Of a DNA stretch of 64,000 nt, positions 36,268 to 45,571 are shown in pieces. Position 1 is the stretch's first letter. Every line of letters begins with the position of its first letter. The notes beneath the pieces were generated by a model. It was not told the DNA's origin. It made no database searches and worked only from the letters and a program-made list of their open reading frames with translations. The stretch covers positions 62,001 to 126,000 of the forward strand of contig NZ_CANSMR010000018.1 of the NCBI RefSeq assembly GCF_947648125.1, given 5' to 3'. This DNA is from an uncultured Bradyrhizobium sp. (GTDB taxonomy: Bacteria > Pseudomonadota > Alphaproteobacteria > Rhizobiales > Xanthobacteraceae). A program made the translations under genes and the position numbers.

Positions 36268-36870
36268 ATGCGGCTCTCGGGACGAAATCTGAAATGCGTG
36301 CGCGGCGGACGCGAGGTGTTTTCTGGCCTCGATCTGTCGGCCACGGCTGGTGAGGCGCTTGCCGTCACCGGCCCGAACGGCGCGGGCAAGACCTCGCTGC
36401 TGCGCGTCCTCGCCGGGCTCCTGGTTCCCGCCGAGGGCTCGATCACGCTCGATGGCGGCGACGCCGAGCTCAGCCTGCCCGAACAGGCCCACTATCTTGG
36501 CCATCGCGACGCTCTGAAGCCGGCGCTGAGTGTCGCGGAAAATCTTTCCTTCTGGCGGGAATTCCTCGGCGGCGAGACGGAGCATGCCGGCCGCTGCCTT
36601 GCCGCCGTGGCGCTCGACCACGCCGCGCATCTGCCGGCCGCCTACCTGTCCGCCGGCCAGCGCCGCCGCCTCTCGATCGCGCGCCTGCTCTCGGTGCGGC
36701 GGCCGGTGTGGCTGCTGGACGAGCCGACATCGGCGCTCGATGCGGCCGGACAGGCGCTGTTCGTCGGGCTGATGCGCGACCATCTCGCAAGCGGCGGCCT
36801 GATCGTCGCTGCGACCCATCTGCCGCTCGGCATCGACGCGCGCGATTTGCGGATGGGAGGCGCGGCATGA
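36268..36870 (+). CDS. ccmA: Haem exporter ATP-binding protein CcmA
   Basis: A 200-residue ABC ATPase of the CcmABCD complex, which releases holo-CcmE for cytochrome c maturation. Walker [19 protein letters not shown], signature [16 protein letters not shown], Walker [19 protein letters not shown] 36268 gives the usual CcmA length. The stop overlaps an ATG (ATGA), which in most relatives would be the ccmB start; here that ATG opens a short inserted frame instead. Confidence 0.95.
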   Translation: MRLSGRNLKCVRGGREVFSGLDLSATAGEALAVTGPNGAGKTSLLRVLAGLLVPAEGSITLDGGDAELSLPEQAHYLGHRDALKPALSVAENLSFWREFLGGETEHAGRCLAAVALDHAAHLPAAYLSAGQRRRLSIARLLSVRRPVWLLDEPTSALDAAGQALFVGLMRDHLASGGLIVAATHLPLGIDARDLRMGGAA

Positions 36871-37150
36871 GCGCGCTGTTCTATCACTCGCCGCCGTGCG
36901 CAGCTCTCTCCGTTCCCTCCCCCCTTGTGGGGGAGGGTCAGGGAGGGGGGTGCCACACGGCGTGCGCTCTCCAACAATCTCTCCACGACATAAGACCGAG
37001 ATTGCAAAAGCGACATCCCCCTCGAACATCTCGCCCGGGGCCACCCCCCTCCCCAACCCTCCCCCACAAGGGGGGAGGGAGCGCACCGTTTGCGTGGCAA
37101 GACAGCGACTCACACGGCAACTACAGCAGAGGCGCGGCATGAGCGCGCTG
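36857..37150. repeat. 22-bp direct repeat bracketing a 250-bp insertion between ccmA and ccmB
   Basis: The same 22 bases occur at 36857-36878 and 37129-37150. They contain the ccmA stop / next start overlap (GCGGCATGAGCGCGCTG). The 250 bp between them hold a large inverted repeat: CCCTCCCCCCTTGTGGGGG at about 36916 and its complement ending CCCCCACAAGGGGGGAGGG at about 37078. The structure indicates insertion of a repeat element with duplication of the junction. Confidence 0.85.
36867..37142 (+). CDS. Short frame created by the ccmA-ccmB insertion
   Basis: A 91-codon frame that starts at the ATG overlapping the ccmA stop and ends with a TGA overlapping the ccmB start (ATGA at both ends). Its first residues, MSAL, equal those of CcmB because the junction is duplicated; the rest is repeat-derived and rich in P, G, S and R ([23 protein letters not shown]). 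It is not likely to encode a functional protein, but its translation would carry ribosomes from ccmA to ccmB. Confidence 0.4.
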   Translation: MSALFYHSPPCAALSVPSPLVGEGQGGGCHTACALQQSLHDIRPRLQKRHPPRTSRPGPPPSPTLPHKGGGSAPFAWQDSDSHGNYSRGAA

Positions 37151-37807
37151 GCCGCCTTGATCCGCCGCGACATCCGCATCGCGCTGCGCGTTGGCGGCGG
37201 GGCGCTGATCGGGGTGCTGTTCTTCCTCACCGTCACGGTGCTGATGCCGTTCGCGGTCGGGCCGGATCTGGCGCTGCTGTCGCGGCTCGGCCCCGCCATC
37301 CTCTGGCTGGGTGCGCTGCTGGCGAGCCTGCTCACCCTCGACCGGCTGTTCACGGCTGACCACGAGGACGGCTCGCTCGACCTCATCGTGATGAGCCGGA
37401 CGCCGCTGGAACTGGCCTGCGCGGCCAAAGCGCTGGCACATTGGCTCGCCGCCGGCCTGCCGCTGATCATCGCGACCCCGGTACTCGGCCTGCTGCTCAA
37501 TCTCGACGGCACGGCGACGCTTGCGGTTGCGGCGACCTTGCTGGCGGGAACACCGGCATTAACCTTTACCGGCATGATCGGCGCGGCATTGGCGGTGACG
37601 CTGCATCGCGGCGGGCTGCTGCTGGCGGTGCTGGTGCTGCCGCTGTCGATCCCGGTGCTGATCTTCGGCGTTGCGGCCTCGCAGGCGGCGATATCGGGAC
37701 CCCTGCCCTTTGGAACACCGTTCTCGATCCTTTGCGCGCTGTCGCTTGCCAGCCTCGTGATCGGCCCGTTTGCCGCCGCCGCGAGCCTGCGGCACGGGCT
37801 GGACTGA
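37139..37807 (+). CDS. ccmB: Haem exporter permease CcmB
   Basis: A 222-residue integral membrane protein with six predicted helices, starting [20 protein letters not shown] and containing the conserved FTADHEDGSLDLIVMS loop. It forms the channel part of CcmAB. The frame is open upstream for another 240 bases, but that part is repeat sequence; ATG 37139 in the second copy of the duplicated junction is the natural start. Confidence 0.93.
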   Translation: MSALAALIRRDIRIALRVGGGALIGVLFFLTVTVLMPFAVGPDLALLSRLGPAILWLGALLASLLTLDRLFTADHEDGSLDLIVMSRTPLELACAAKALAHWLAAGLPLIIATPVLGLLLNLDGTATLAVAATLLAGTPALTFTGMIGAALAVTLHRGGLLLAVLVLPLSIPVLIFGVAASQAAISGPLPFGTPFSILCALSLASLVIGPFAAAASLRHGLD

Positions 37808-37882
37808 GATGGACCCGATCAAATCTCGCCGAGGGGAATTCGACCAATTGCCTCGCTCACAGCGGACGATTATCAGGGTGCC

Positions 37883-38686
37883 ATGAAGCTGACTGAGACG
37901 CTGACCGACCTCGCCAATCCGACCAAGTTTCTGGCGCTGACCGCGCGCATCCTGCCGTGGCTCGCGGGCGTGACCGCGGTCCTGCTCGCGATCGGGCTCT
38001 ACCAGTCGGCGATGGCGCCCGACGACTACCAGCAGGGCGCCACGGTCAAGATCATGTTCATCCACGTGCCGAATGCGTGGCTGTCGATGTTCGTCTGGGG
38101 CGTCATGAGCGTGGCCGCGCTCGGAACGCTGGTGTGGCGGCATCCGCTCGCCGACGTCGCTGCGAAGGCCGCCGCCCCGATCGGCGCCGCCTTCACCTTC
38201 CTTGCGCTGGTCACCGGCTCGCTGTGGGGCCGGCCGATGTGGGGCACCTATTGGGAGTGGGACGCGCGGCTGACCTCGGTGCTGATCCTGTTCCTGATGT
38301 ATCTCGGCCTGATGGCGTTGTGGCGCGCGGTCGAGGACCCTTCACGCGCGGCACGGGCGGCGGCGGTCCTGACCCTCGTCGGCGCGATCAACATCCCGAT
38401 CATCAAGTTCTCGGTCGACTGGTGGAACACACTGCACCAGCCGGCCTCCGTGCTCCGCATGGGCGGATCGACGCTCGACAAGGCGTTCCTGTGGCCACTG
38501 CTGGTGATGGCGATCGCGTTTTCGCTGCTCTTCATCACCTTGCATCTGGCGGCGATGCGCAACGAGATCCTGCGCCGGCGCGTGCGCAGCCTGCAGATGA
38601 TGCAAGCCAACCGCATCGCGTTTTCGAGCGAAGTGGGCACCGGTTCGCGTGAAGAAAACGCGTCAAAACCAATTGGGGCGGCGTGA
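37883..38686 (+). CDS. ccmC: Haem exporter protein CcmC
   Basis: A 267-residue protein with six membrane helices. The haem-handling WWD-type motif is [17 protein letters not shown]. It transfers haem to CcmE in the periplasm. The last ~20 residues (from about 245: [19 protein letters not shown]) are encoded by a dispersed repeat element and are absent from ordinary CcmC, whose family end is near MMQANR. Followed after four bases by ccmD. Confidence 0.95.
   Translation: MKLTETLTDLANPTKFLALTARILPWLAGVTAVLLAIGLYQSAMAPDDYQQGATVKIMFIHVPNAWLSMFVWGVMSVAALGTLVWRHPLADVAAKAAAPIGAAFTFLALVTGSLWGRPMWGTYWEWDARLTSVLILFLMYLGLMALWRAVEDPSRAARAAAVLTLVGAINIPIIKFSVDWWNTLHQPASVLRMGGSTLDKAFLWPLLVMAIAFSLLFITLHLAAMRNEILRRRVRSLQMMQANRIAFSSEVGTGSREENASKPIGAA
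38617..38662. repeat. CGCGTTTTC...GAAAACGCG repeat inside the ccmC 3' end
   Basis: Ends CGCGTTTTC (38617-38625) and GAAAACGCG (38654-38662) are inverted; the middle reads GAGCGAAGTGGGCACCGGTT and CGCGTGAA. A related copy, itself interrupted, is at 42374-42448. Here the element lies within coding sequence and is read through in frame. Confidence 0.8.
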
Positions 38687-38690
38687 CACG

Positions 38691-38870
38691 ATGTCGCTTG
38701 GTCCCTACGCCTCTTTCATCGTGACGTCCTATGCGCTGGTCGCAGTGGTCGTGCTGCTGTTGATCGTCTGGATCGTCGCCGACTATCGCCGGCAACAGGC
38801 GCGCCTGAAGGAGATCGAGGCCAGCGGCATCACGCGCCGCTCCGGCCGCAGCGCGGCGGATATTCGATGA
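38691..38870 (+). CDS. ccmD: Haem exporter protein CcmD
   Basis: A 59-residue small membrane protein: [19 protein letters not shown] leads into one membrane helix (residues about 8-30), then a basic cytoplasmic tail ([20 protein letters not shown]). CcmD helps release holo-CcmE from the CcmABC complex. Its stop overlaps the ccmG start (ATGA). Confidence 0.9.
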   Translation: MSLGPYASFIVTSYALVAVVVLLLIVWIVADYRRQQARLKEIEASGITRRSGRSAADIR

Positions 38871-39460
38871 GCGATCAGGCGACCAACAGTCCGCCGCAAG
38901 CCCGCCGCCTGCTGGTGGTGCTGCCGCTGGTGGTTTTCCTCGGGCTTGCCGGGCTGTTCCTGCTGCGGCTCTATGGCGGCGATCCCTCGAAAATCCCGTC
39001 GGCACTGATCGGCCGGCCGGCACCGCAGACCGCCCTGCCCGCGCTCGACGGCCTCGTGAAGGACGGCGCGCCCGTCCCCGGCCTTGATCCCGTGGCCTTC
39101 AAGGGCAAGGTCAGCATCGTCAACGTCTGGGCGTCCTGGTGCGTGCCGTGTCATGACGAGGCGCCGCTGCTGACCGAGCTCGGCAAGGACAAGCGCTTCC
39201 AGATCATCGGCATCAATTACAAGGACTCGCCCGAGAATGCGCGGCGCTTCCTCGGCCGCTATGGCAATCCGTTCGGCATCGTCGGCGTCGACGGCAACGG
39301 CCGCGCCTCCATCGAGTGGGGCGTCTATGGCGTGCCCGAGACCTTCCTGGTCGGACGCGAAGGCACGATCGTCTACAAGCTGGTCGGCCCGGTGACGCCG
39401 GACAACGTCAACACCGTGCTCAAGGCCGAGATCGAGAAGGCGCTGCGCGCGAGACCGTAA
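38867..39460 (+). CDS. ccmG: Thiol:disulfide interchange protein CcmG/DsbE
   Basis: A 197-residue membrane-anchored thioredoxin. One N-terminal helix (residues about 17-36), then the active site [18 protein letters not shown] and the conserved [15 protein letters not shown]. It reduces apocytochrome c before haem attachment. Translationally coupled to ccmD by a four-base overlap. ccmE, ccmF and ccmH are not in this window. Confidence 0.94.
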   Translation: MSDQATNSPPQARRLLVVLPLVVFLGLAGLFLLRLYGGDPSKIPSALIGRPAPQTALPALDGLVKDGAPVPGLDPVAFKGKVSIVNVWASWCVPCHDEAPLLTELGKDKRFQIIGINYKDSPENARRFLGRYGNPFGIVGVDGNGRASIEWGVYGVPETFLVGREGTIVYKLVGPVTPDNVNTVLKAEIEKALRARP

Positions 39461-39634
39461 CCGCATCGGCACGCCGCGACTCGCGAACATGAATCGAGCA
39501 TGAACGACGCGAGAAAACACCTGCGGCATAATACTTCGACGGGTTTATCTGCGGTTCATTTCACGGCCACGGCGACGCCACGAACGCAACCCTAACTCCA
39601 TGGCGTGACTTCACTCATTCCTCGGAGAGGACAT

Positions 39635-40009
39635 ATGCGCAAGACCACGCTCGCTTCACTTCTTGCTACCGCACTCACGCTCGGCCTGATGACGGCCACG
39701 CCGTCGATGGCCCAGTCGCCGCAGCCGGCCGCGCCAGCCGCCAAGTCCGAGAGCCACATGGCGCCAGCGCCGAAAGCGGCGGCCCCTGATCTGAAGACGA
39801 CGGGAATGGCGAAGGACGACCTGCTCGACATCAACAGCGCCAGCCCCGACCAGCTCGACGCACTGCCTGGTGTCGGCAAGGCCTATTCGGCCGCGATCAT
39901 CAAGGGTCGCCCCTACAAGGGCAAGGATGAACTGGTGCAGAAGAACATCCTGCCGCAGGCGACCTACGACAAGATCAAGGACAAGATCGTCGCCAAGCAG
40001 AAGAGCTGA
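39635..40009 (+). CDS. Secreted helix-hairpin-helix (ComEA-like) protein
   Basis: A 124-residue exported protein: signal peptide (about 1-26), an Ala/Pro/Lys-rich linker, then a single helix-hairpin-helix domain [20 protein letters not shown]. This is the layout of ComEA-type DNA-binding proteins without the usual membrane anchor. It could bind DNA outside the cytoplasm; competence genes are not adjacent, so the role is open. ATG 39635 has GGAGAGG upstream. Confidence 0.82.
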   Translation: MRKTTLASLLATALTLGLMTATPSMAQSPQPAAPAAKSESHMAPAPKAAAPDLKTTGMAKDDLLDINSASPDQLDALPGVGKAYSAAIIKGRPYKGKDELVQKNILPQATYDKIKDKIVAKQKS

Positions 40010-40076
40010 GCTCTGAAGGCTTGATCTCCGAAGCGTCGGACGCAGCGCGGCGCAATCGCCCGCGCTGCGTTCGGAT

Positions 40077-40676
40077 TTACTTTCGCAGGTCGCCGGCTTC
40101 CGCCTCGCTGGTTTCCAGCGAGACCGGCTCCAGATGATAGCGCTTGGTCAGCGGCATCTGGGCGATGGCGAAGACCATGGTCAGCGGCGTCACGCCGAAC
40201 ACCTTGAAGTTCACCCAGAAATCCGTGGTCTGCGTCCGCCAGACGATCTCGTTGAGGATGGCCATGCCGGCGAAGAACAGCGCCCAGCGCATGGTGAGGA
40301 TACGCCAGCCCTGCGGCGTCAGATTGAACATCTGGTCGAACATCACGGCGATGAAGGAACGGCCGAACAGCAGCCCGCCGCCGAGCACGGCCGCGAACAG
40401 GCCGTAGATGATGGTCGGTTTGACCTTGATGAAGGTCTCGTCGTGCAGCACCAAGGTCAGGGTGCCGAACACCAGCACGATCGCGCCGGTCACCAGCGCC
40501 ATGATCGGCACGTGTTTGGTCACCACATAGGACGCGATCATCGCCGCCACGATCGCGACCATGAACGCAGCCGTAGCCACAAACAGATGGTACTTGGCGT
40601 TCGCGACAAAGAACACGAGCAGCGGGCCGAGCTCGGTCGCAAGCTTGAACAGCGGATGTGGCTGGGTCTTGTCCAT
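40077..40676 (-). CDS. yciB: Inner membrane protein YciB / septation protein A
   Basis: A 199-residue membrane protein with five to six helices. [19 protein letters not shown] and [20 protein letters not shown], and [20 protein letters not shown], are diagnostic of the YciB/IspA family, linked to envelope integrity and septation. The start codon overlaps the ftsY stop by one base, so the pair is an operon. Confidence 0.93.
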   Translation of the reverse strand: MDKTQPHPLFKLATELGPLLVFFVANAKYHLFVATAAFMVAIVAAMIASYVVTKHVPIMALVTGAIVLVFGTLTLVLHDETFIKVKPTIIYGLFAAVLGGGLLFGRSFIAVMFDQMFNLTPQGWRILTMRWALFFAGMAILNEIVWRTQTTDFWVNFKVFGVTPLTMVFAIAQMPLTKRYHLEPVSLETSEAEAGDLRK

Positions 40677-41623
40677 TAATTCTCGATCCCGGCAATCGCC
40701 TTGGCAAAATCCTTCGCCGTGAAGGGCGCGAGGTCCTCGACGCCTTCGCCGACGCCGATGAAATGCACCGGCAGCTTGTGCTTTTCCGACAGCGCGACAA
40801 GGATGCCGCCGCGCGCCGTCCCGTCAAGCTTGGTCATCACGAGGCCGGTGACGCCTGCCGTACGATGGAATGCCTCGACCTGCGACAGCGCATTTTGTCC
40901 CACCGTGGCGTCGAGCACGAGCAGCACCGCATGCGGCGCCGACGCATCGACCTTCTTGATGACGCGCACGACCTTTTCGAGCTCGTTCATCAGCTCGGAC
41001 TTGTTCTGCAGCCGGCCGGCGGTGTCGATCAGCAGCACGTCGCGCGCCTGCTCCTTTGCCGCGGTCAGCGCGCTGAAGGCGAGGCTTGCCGAATCGGAGC
41101 CCTGGGCCCCGGCGATCACCGGAGACTTGGTGCGCTCGCCCCAGACCTTGAGCTGCTCGATCGCCGCGGCGCGGAAGGTGTCGCCAGCGGCCAGCATCAC
41201 CTTGCGGCCCTCGGTGGAGAATTTCGCGGCCAGCTTGCCGATCGTCGTGGTCTTGCCGGAGCCGTTGACGCCGACGACCAGGATCACGAACGGCTTCAGC
41301 GTCGCATCGATCTCGAGCGGCTTGGCCACCGGCGCCAGCACCTTCTCGACCTCGGTCGCAACGACGTCCTTGACCTCGTCGGCCGAGATCGCCTTGTCGT
41401 AGCGGCCCTTGCCGACCGCCTCCGCAATGCGGACCGCGACATCGGTGCCGAGGTCGGCGCGCAGCAGCACATCCTCGATTTCATCAAGCATGGCAGAATC
41501 GAGCTTGCGCTTGGTGACGAGGTCGGCGACCGCGGTCCCGATCGAACTCGAGGTCCGCTTCAGGCCGCCTTTCAGCCGCTGCCACCAGCTCTGTTTGGGA
41601 GTTCCCGCAGTGGTATCGTTCAT
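40676..41623 (-). CDS. ftsY: Signal recognition particle receptor FtsY
   Basis: A 315-residue SRP receptor GTPase (N and G domains) that docks ribosome-nascent-chain complexes at the membrane. G1 [20 protein letters not shown]3 [18 protein letters not shown]4 [10 protein letters not shown]. The acidic N-terminal extension is very short compared with E. coli FtsY, as usual in alphaproteobacteria. Its partner ffh is 8 kb away in this window. Confidence 0.97.
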   Translation of the reverse strand: MNDTTAGTPKQSWWQRLKGGLKRTSSSIGTAVADLVTKRKLDSAMLDEIEDVLLRADLGTDVAVRIAEAVGKGRYDKAISADEVKDVVATEVEKVLAPVAKPLEIDATLKPFVILVVGVNGSGKTTTIGKLAAKFSTEGRKVMLAAGDTFRAAAIEQLKVWGERTKSPVIAGAQGSDSASLAFSALTAAKEQARDVLLIDTAGRLQNKSELMNELEKVVRVIKKVDASAPHAVLLVLDATVGQNALSQVEAFHRTAGVTGLVMTKLDGTARGGILVALSEKHKLPVHFIGVGEGVEDLAPFTAKDFAKAIAGIEN

Positions 41624-41672
41624 GACGCGGACGTGTTAGCCGTTTCGGCCCACAAACGAAAGTCTCGACGAA

Positions 41673-42374
41673 TTGATCGATGTTCCCCAATTGACCGCGG
41701 AAGAAATCCTAGGCCGGGTGCTCCACCGCGACGGACTGATGCTGGTCATTGACAAGCCGGCGGGCCTGCCGGTGCATCGCGGGCCCAAGGGCGGCCCCAA
41801 TCTGGAGGCCTCGTTCGACGCGTTACGGTTCGGCCTGCCGCGGCCGCCGGTGCTGGCGCATCGGCTGGACAAGGACACCTCCGGCTGCCTCGTCCTGGGA
41901 CGCCACCGCAAGGCGACCGCCTCGCTCGGGCTGCTGTTCAAGCACAGCAAGATCGCAAAGACCTACTGGACCGTGGTCGAGGGCGGCCCCACCGAGAACG
42001 AAGGCACCATCGACATGCCGCTCGGCCGGCTCAACGCCGAGCGCGGCTGGTGGCAGAAGCCGGATCCGGATGGCCAGAAGGCCGTCACCAACTGGAAGGT
42101 GCTGGGACGCGGCGACGGCCTCACCTGGCTCGCGATGGAGCCGGTCACCGGCCGCACCCATCAACTCCGGGTGCATTCGTCGGCGATGGGCTGGCCGATC
42201 GTCGGCGACAATATCTATGGCAACGGTCCGCGCTTCGGCGAGCCGACCCTGCATCTGCATTCCCGCGAAATCGGCATCCCGATTTCCCGCAACAAGGACC
42301 CGGTGCACGTCGTCGCGCCGGCGCCGGCGCACATGCAGGAGCGGCTCAAGGCCTGCGGCTGGAACGGCGAGTAG
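41673..42374 (+). CDS. RluA family pseudouridine synthase
   Basis: A 233-residue pseudouridine synthase. The catalytic aspartate is in VLAHRLDKDTSGCLVLG; KTYWTVVEGG and EPVTGRTHQLRVHSSAMGWP are conserved. It has no S4 domain, like RluA or TruC, so the target may be 23S rRNA or tRNA. TTG 41673 is the first possible start and lacks a clear ribosome-binding site, so the exact start is uncertain. Divergent from ftsY. The stop codon lies at the edge of a repeat element. Confidence 0.9.
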   Translation: MIDVPQLTAEEILGRVLHRDGLMLVIDKPAGLPVHRGPKGGPNLEASFDALRFGLPRPPVLAHRLDKDTSGCLVLGRHRKATASLGLLFKHSKIAKTYWTVVEGGPTENEGTIDMPLGRLNAERGWWQKPDPDGQKAVTNWKVLGRGDGLTWLAMEPVTGRTHQLRVHSSAMGWPIVGDNIYGNGPRFGEPTLHLHSREIGIPISRNKDPVHVVAPAPAHMQERLKACGWNGE

Positions 42375-42448
42375 AGCGTTTTCCAGCGAAGCCTGTCCCG
42401 CACTTGATGCGGGATGGATACCGGTTCGCGCAAAGAAAACGCGTCAAA
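42374..42448. repeat. GAGCGTTTTC...GAAAACGCGTCAAA repeat carrying a nested palindrome
   Basis: The outer element matches the one in ccmC (GAGCGTTTTC, AGCGAAG, CCGGTTCGCG, GAAAACGCGTCAAA). Its centre is replaced by TGTCCCGCACTTGATGCGGG plus ATGGAT, a second palindromic repeat. It starts at the last base of the pseudouridine synthase stop codon. Confidence 0.8.
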
Positions 42449-42565
42449 GTGTAGAGCTTCCTCCGGGATTCTACTGATCATTATCCTTACGAAACGTTCA
42501 GGTCCGCCCGATAGAGCTGCAAGCTGGCTTAGAACAAGCACATCGGGACGGGCTCAGGACGAGCA

Positions 42566-43705
42566 ATGCTGACTGCCGGGCAGGCAATTGTCGACCAGGT
42601 CGAGGCTGCGATACGCGCCGGCTCCGCCGAAAAATGCATCGCCACGGCGAAGCGCGTCACTGATCTCTTCCTTCACTCCGCCGGCAGCTTCAACAGCGAG
42701 CAGATCGAACTGTTCGACAATGTGCTCGAACGGCTGGTCAAGACCATCGAGCTGCGCGCGCTCGCCGAGATCAGCGCCCGGATGGCGCTTGCCGAGATCA
42801 GCGAGCAGCTCGCCCCGGTCGCGCAGGCACCGCCCGCGATCGTTCGCCGCCTCGCCAGCAACGACGAGATCCGGATCGCGCGGCCGATGCTGCAGGAATC
42901 CTCACGCCTCAGTGCCGAGGATCTGGTCGAGATCGCGCAGACCAAGAGCGAGCAGCATCTGCTCGCCGTCGCCGGCCGCTGGTGGCTAAAGGAAGTCGTC
43001 ACCGACGCGCTGCTGGCCCGTCGCTTTGCAAGCGTGAGCCACCGCCTCGTCACCAATCCCGGCGCCAAGGTATCGCCGGACGGATTTGCCGTCATCCTCG
43101 CGCAGGCCGAGCACGATCCGACCCTCGCAGTCGAGACCGGCATCCGCGCGGACCTGCCGGCGGAGCTCCGGCTTCAGCTCCTGCGCCGGGCAACGGAAGA
43201 GGTCCGCGGCCGTTTGCTGGAGCGCGCCCCGCCGTATCTGTACGAGGAAATCCGGCACGCGATCGCCGCGGTCGCCGCCGGCGTCGAGCGCGACATGTCG
43301 CAGGTCCGCGATTTCACTGCAGCCAAGCGCCACGTCGCAAGACTGAAGGACAGCGGCGAGCTCGACCAGGCCGCGCTGCTCGGCTTCGCCAGGCAGCGTA
43401 AATATGAAGAGACCGTTGTTGCGCTGGCGGATCTTGCGCAATCGAGCATCGAGGTGATCCGCTCCCTGATGCAAAGCCTGCGCAGCGAAGGCTTGCTGGT
43501 GCCGTGCCGGGCGGCCGGCCTGAGCTGGGAGACCACCGCCGCGGTGATGGAATGCCGCTATGCGACCGGGTCGATGGGACCTGTCGAGCTCGCCCATGCG
43601 AAGAGCCAGTTCACGAAAATGACCCGCGGAGACGCCGATCGCCTGCTGCGATTCTGGCAAGTTCGCGCGTCGCAGCCGCCAAAGCCGGGCGGACGCGCTC
43701 ACTGA
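42566..43705 (+). CDS. DUF2336 family protein
   Basis: A 379-residue helical, soluble protein. HEAT-like alternating helices run through the middle (ASNDEIRIARPMLQESSRLS, DLVEIAQTKSEQHLLAVAG), followed by the region with VSPDGFAVILAQAEHD. This fits DUF2336, an alphaproteobacterial family of unknown function often regarded as HEAT-repeat-like. No signal peptide or membrane segment. Isolated between repeat-rich gaps. Confidence 0.85.
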   Translation: MLTAGQAIVDQVEAAIRAGSAEKCIATAKRVTDLFLHSAGSFNSEQIELFDNVLERLVKTIELRALAEISARMALAEISEQLAPVAQAPPAIVRRLASNDEIRIARPMLQESSRLSAEDLVEIAQTKSEQHLLAVAGRWWLKEVVTDALLARRFASVSHRLVTNPGAKVSPDGFAVILAQAEHDPTLAVETGIRADLPAELRLQLLRRATEEVRGRLLERAPPYLYEEIRHAIAAVAAGVERDMSQVRDFTAAKRHVARLKDSGELDQAALLGFARQRKYEETVVALADLAQSSIEVIRSLMQSLRSEGLLVPCRAAGLSWETTAAVMECRYATGSMGPVELAHAKSQFTKMTRGDADRLLRFWQVRASQPPKPGGRAH

Positions 43706-44282
43706 TGGCGTCATGCGCAATGACGCGACTGGAAGCGATTTAACCTGTCAAACAGCTGGCTCGGTGTCATCACCCGCGCATGTGGCTGATCCAGTACTTA
43801 GCGGCGTCGGTGCTTGAGCCGAGAGGCCGCGGCCTCTCCCGTCGTCGTCCCTGCCTAGTGCGCAATTGCGCACGGGAGCAGGGACCCATACTCCGCAGCG
43901 GATATTGTCAACGGGACTCGTCGATCCGGCATCGCCCGACAACAACCATTCGTGGTTATGGATCCCTGCTTTCGCAGGGATGACATCGAGGTTGTTGGCG
44001 CGACGGTGGGTCAAACTTTCTATCCGCCCTCGATCCGGTGAGACGGACATGTTGAACATCTGAGTTGGGTGAAACGCGAAGCGGAAATTTGCCCGTCGGG
44101 CTAATTTGCCGCAGGGCCACATTCTCTCCCCGTCATTCCGGGGCTCGCCAAGGAGAGCCCGGAATCCATTCTTCCACGAGTTATGCGGCTCAATGGATTC
44201 CGGGTTCGGTGCTGCGCACCGCCCCGGAATGACGAGAGAATGGTGAGGCGCGTCGTCCCGAAATAACGCGGAGAGCGTCGTC
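43706..44282. repeat. Repeat-filled gap with two dispersed elements
   Basis: No gene is seen in these 577 bp. The first element (about 43765-43990) starts TGTCATCACCCGCGCATG, shares GTGCTTGAGCCGAGAGGC with the repeat at 12008 and contains the palindrome GTGCGCAATTGCGCAC (43858-43873). It ends ATCCCTGCTTTCGCAGGGAT. The second (44121-44241) has inverted ends CGTCATTCCGGGGC (44131-44144) and GCCCCGGAATGACG (44221-44234) and inner arms CCCGGAATCCATT / AATGGATTCCGGG (44158-44170, 44192-44204). Confidence 0.8.
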
Positions 44283-45566
44283 TCAACGAACGTCGCCGAC
44301 CGATGCAGTGAGACGCACGCCGTCATGTCCGCTGATGGACATCGCACGCACCATGCCCGGCACGTCACCATCGATCGCGACGGGCAGGAAATGCTCGGTG
44401 CGGCCCTGCCTGTCGCTCTCGATCAGCACCTCGCGCGTCGCGCCGATCTCCGCGGCCAGCCGCCGCCGCAGCGCAGCTTCGCCGGCTGCGCGCAGTCGCT
44501 TGGCGCGTTCCCTGATCGTCCCGCCCTCGACCTGCGGCATCCGCGCCGCCGGCGTGCCCGGACGTCGCGAATAGGGAAACACATGCAGGAAGGTGAGATC
44601 GCATTCCGCGACCAGATCGAGTGAGCGCACAAACATCTCTTCGGTCTCGGTCGGGAAGCCCGCGATGATGTCGGCGCCGAGCGCGATGTCCGGCCGCAGC
44701 CGGCGCAGCTGCGCGCAGAAATCGATCGCGTCCCGGCGTGAATGCCGGCGCTTCATCCGCTTCAGGATCATGTCGTCGCCGGATTGCAACGACAGATGCA
44801 GATGCGGCATCAGCCGCGCGTCGTCGGCAATGACATCGAGCAGGTCGCGGTCGGCCTCGATCGAGTCGATCGACGAGATGCGCAGCCGCTTCAGCTCGGG
44901 CACGTGGCGCAGGATCTGCCGGGTCAACTGGCCGAGCTTCGGCGCGCCCGGCAAATCGGCGCCATAGCTCGTGAGATCGACGCCGGTCAGCACGATCTCG
45001 GCGTGACCGCGTTCGACCAGCGTCCGGATCTGATCGACCACCGCGCCCATCGGCACCGAACGCGAATTGCCGCGGCCGTAGGGGATGATGCAAAAGGTGC
45101 AGCGATGATCGCAGCCGTTCTGCACCTGCACGAATACTCGCGGTAGGCCGCGCTCGAAGCCGTCGAGCAGATGCGGCGCCATCTCCGTCACCGCCATGAT
45201 GTCGGCAACCGCGACCTTCTCGCTCGCATCGATACCAAACGGCGCATCGAAAGCCGCGCGCGTCGCCTGCCAGGCGCTACCTCGCATCTTCTCGTCATTG
45301 CCGACGACGCGATCGACCTCGGCCATCTCAGCGAACATATCGGCTTGCGTCTGCGCCGCGCAGCCGGTGACGACGATGCGCGCGGCGGGGCGTTCACGTT
45401 TCAGTTTGCGGATCGACTGCCGGGCCTGCGCCACCGCCTCATTGGTGACGGCGCAGCTGTTGATGACGATGGTGTCGGTAAGCCCCGCCTGCTCGGCCTC
45501 GCGACGAATCACTTCGGATTCGAACGCGTTGAGGCGGCAGCCAAAGGTGACGACGTCGACGGCCAT
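44283..45566 (-). CDS. mtaB: tRNA (N6-threonylcarbamoyladenosine37-C2)-methylthiotransferase MtaB
   Basis: A 427-residue radical SAM methylthiotransferase. The N-terminal UPF0004 domain has CRLNAFESEVIRREA and NSCAVTNEAVAQARQ; the radical SAM cluster cysteines are in NGCDHRCTFCIIPYGRG; a TRAM-like region ends the protein. It converts t6A to ms2t6A at position 37 of tRNAs reading ANN codons. It starts five bases after the dapF stop, so the two form an operon. Confidence 0.95.
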   Translation of the reverse strand: MAVDVVTFGCRLNAFESEVIRREAEQAGLTDTIVINSCAVTNEAVAQARQSIRKLKRERPAARIVVTGCAAQTQADMFAEMAEVDRVVGNDEKMRGSAWQATRAAFDAPFGIDASEKVAVADIMAVTEMAPHLLDGFERGLPRVFVQVQNGCDHRCTFCIIPYGRGNSRSVPMGAVVDQIRTLVERGHAEIVLTGVDLTSYGADLPGAPKLGQLTRQILRHVPELKRLRISSIDSIEADRDLLDVIADDARLMPHLHLSLQSGDDMILKRMKRRHSRRDAIDFCAQLRRLRPDIALGADIIAGFPTETEEMFVRSLDLVAECDLTFLHVFPYSRRPGTPAARMPQVEGGTIRERAKRLRAAGEAALRRRLAAEIGATREVLIESDRQGRTEHFLPVAIDGDVPGMVRAMSISGHDGVRLTASVGDVR

Positions 45567-45571
45567 GACGG

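Noticed and set aside
36903-37083. CRISPR-like appearance of repeated C/G blocks
   Set aside because: Only one inverted pair, with no regularly spaced direct repeats or cas genes.
36896-37138. In-frame N-terminal extension of ccmB
   Set aside because: The added 81 residues are repeat sequence ([10 protein letters not shown] and similar); CcmB begins at [11 protein letters not shown].
43706-44371. Possible gene in the repeat-rich gap before mtaB
   Set aside because: All open frames are made of palindromic repeats; no start with a ribosome-binding site.
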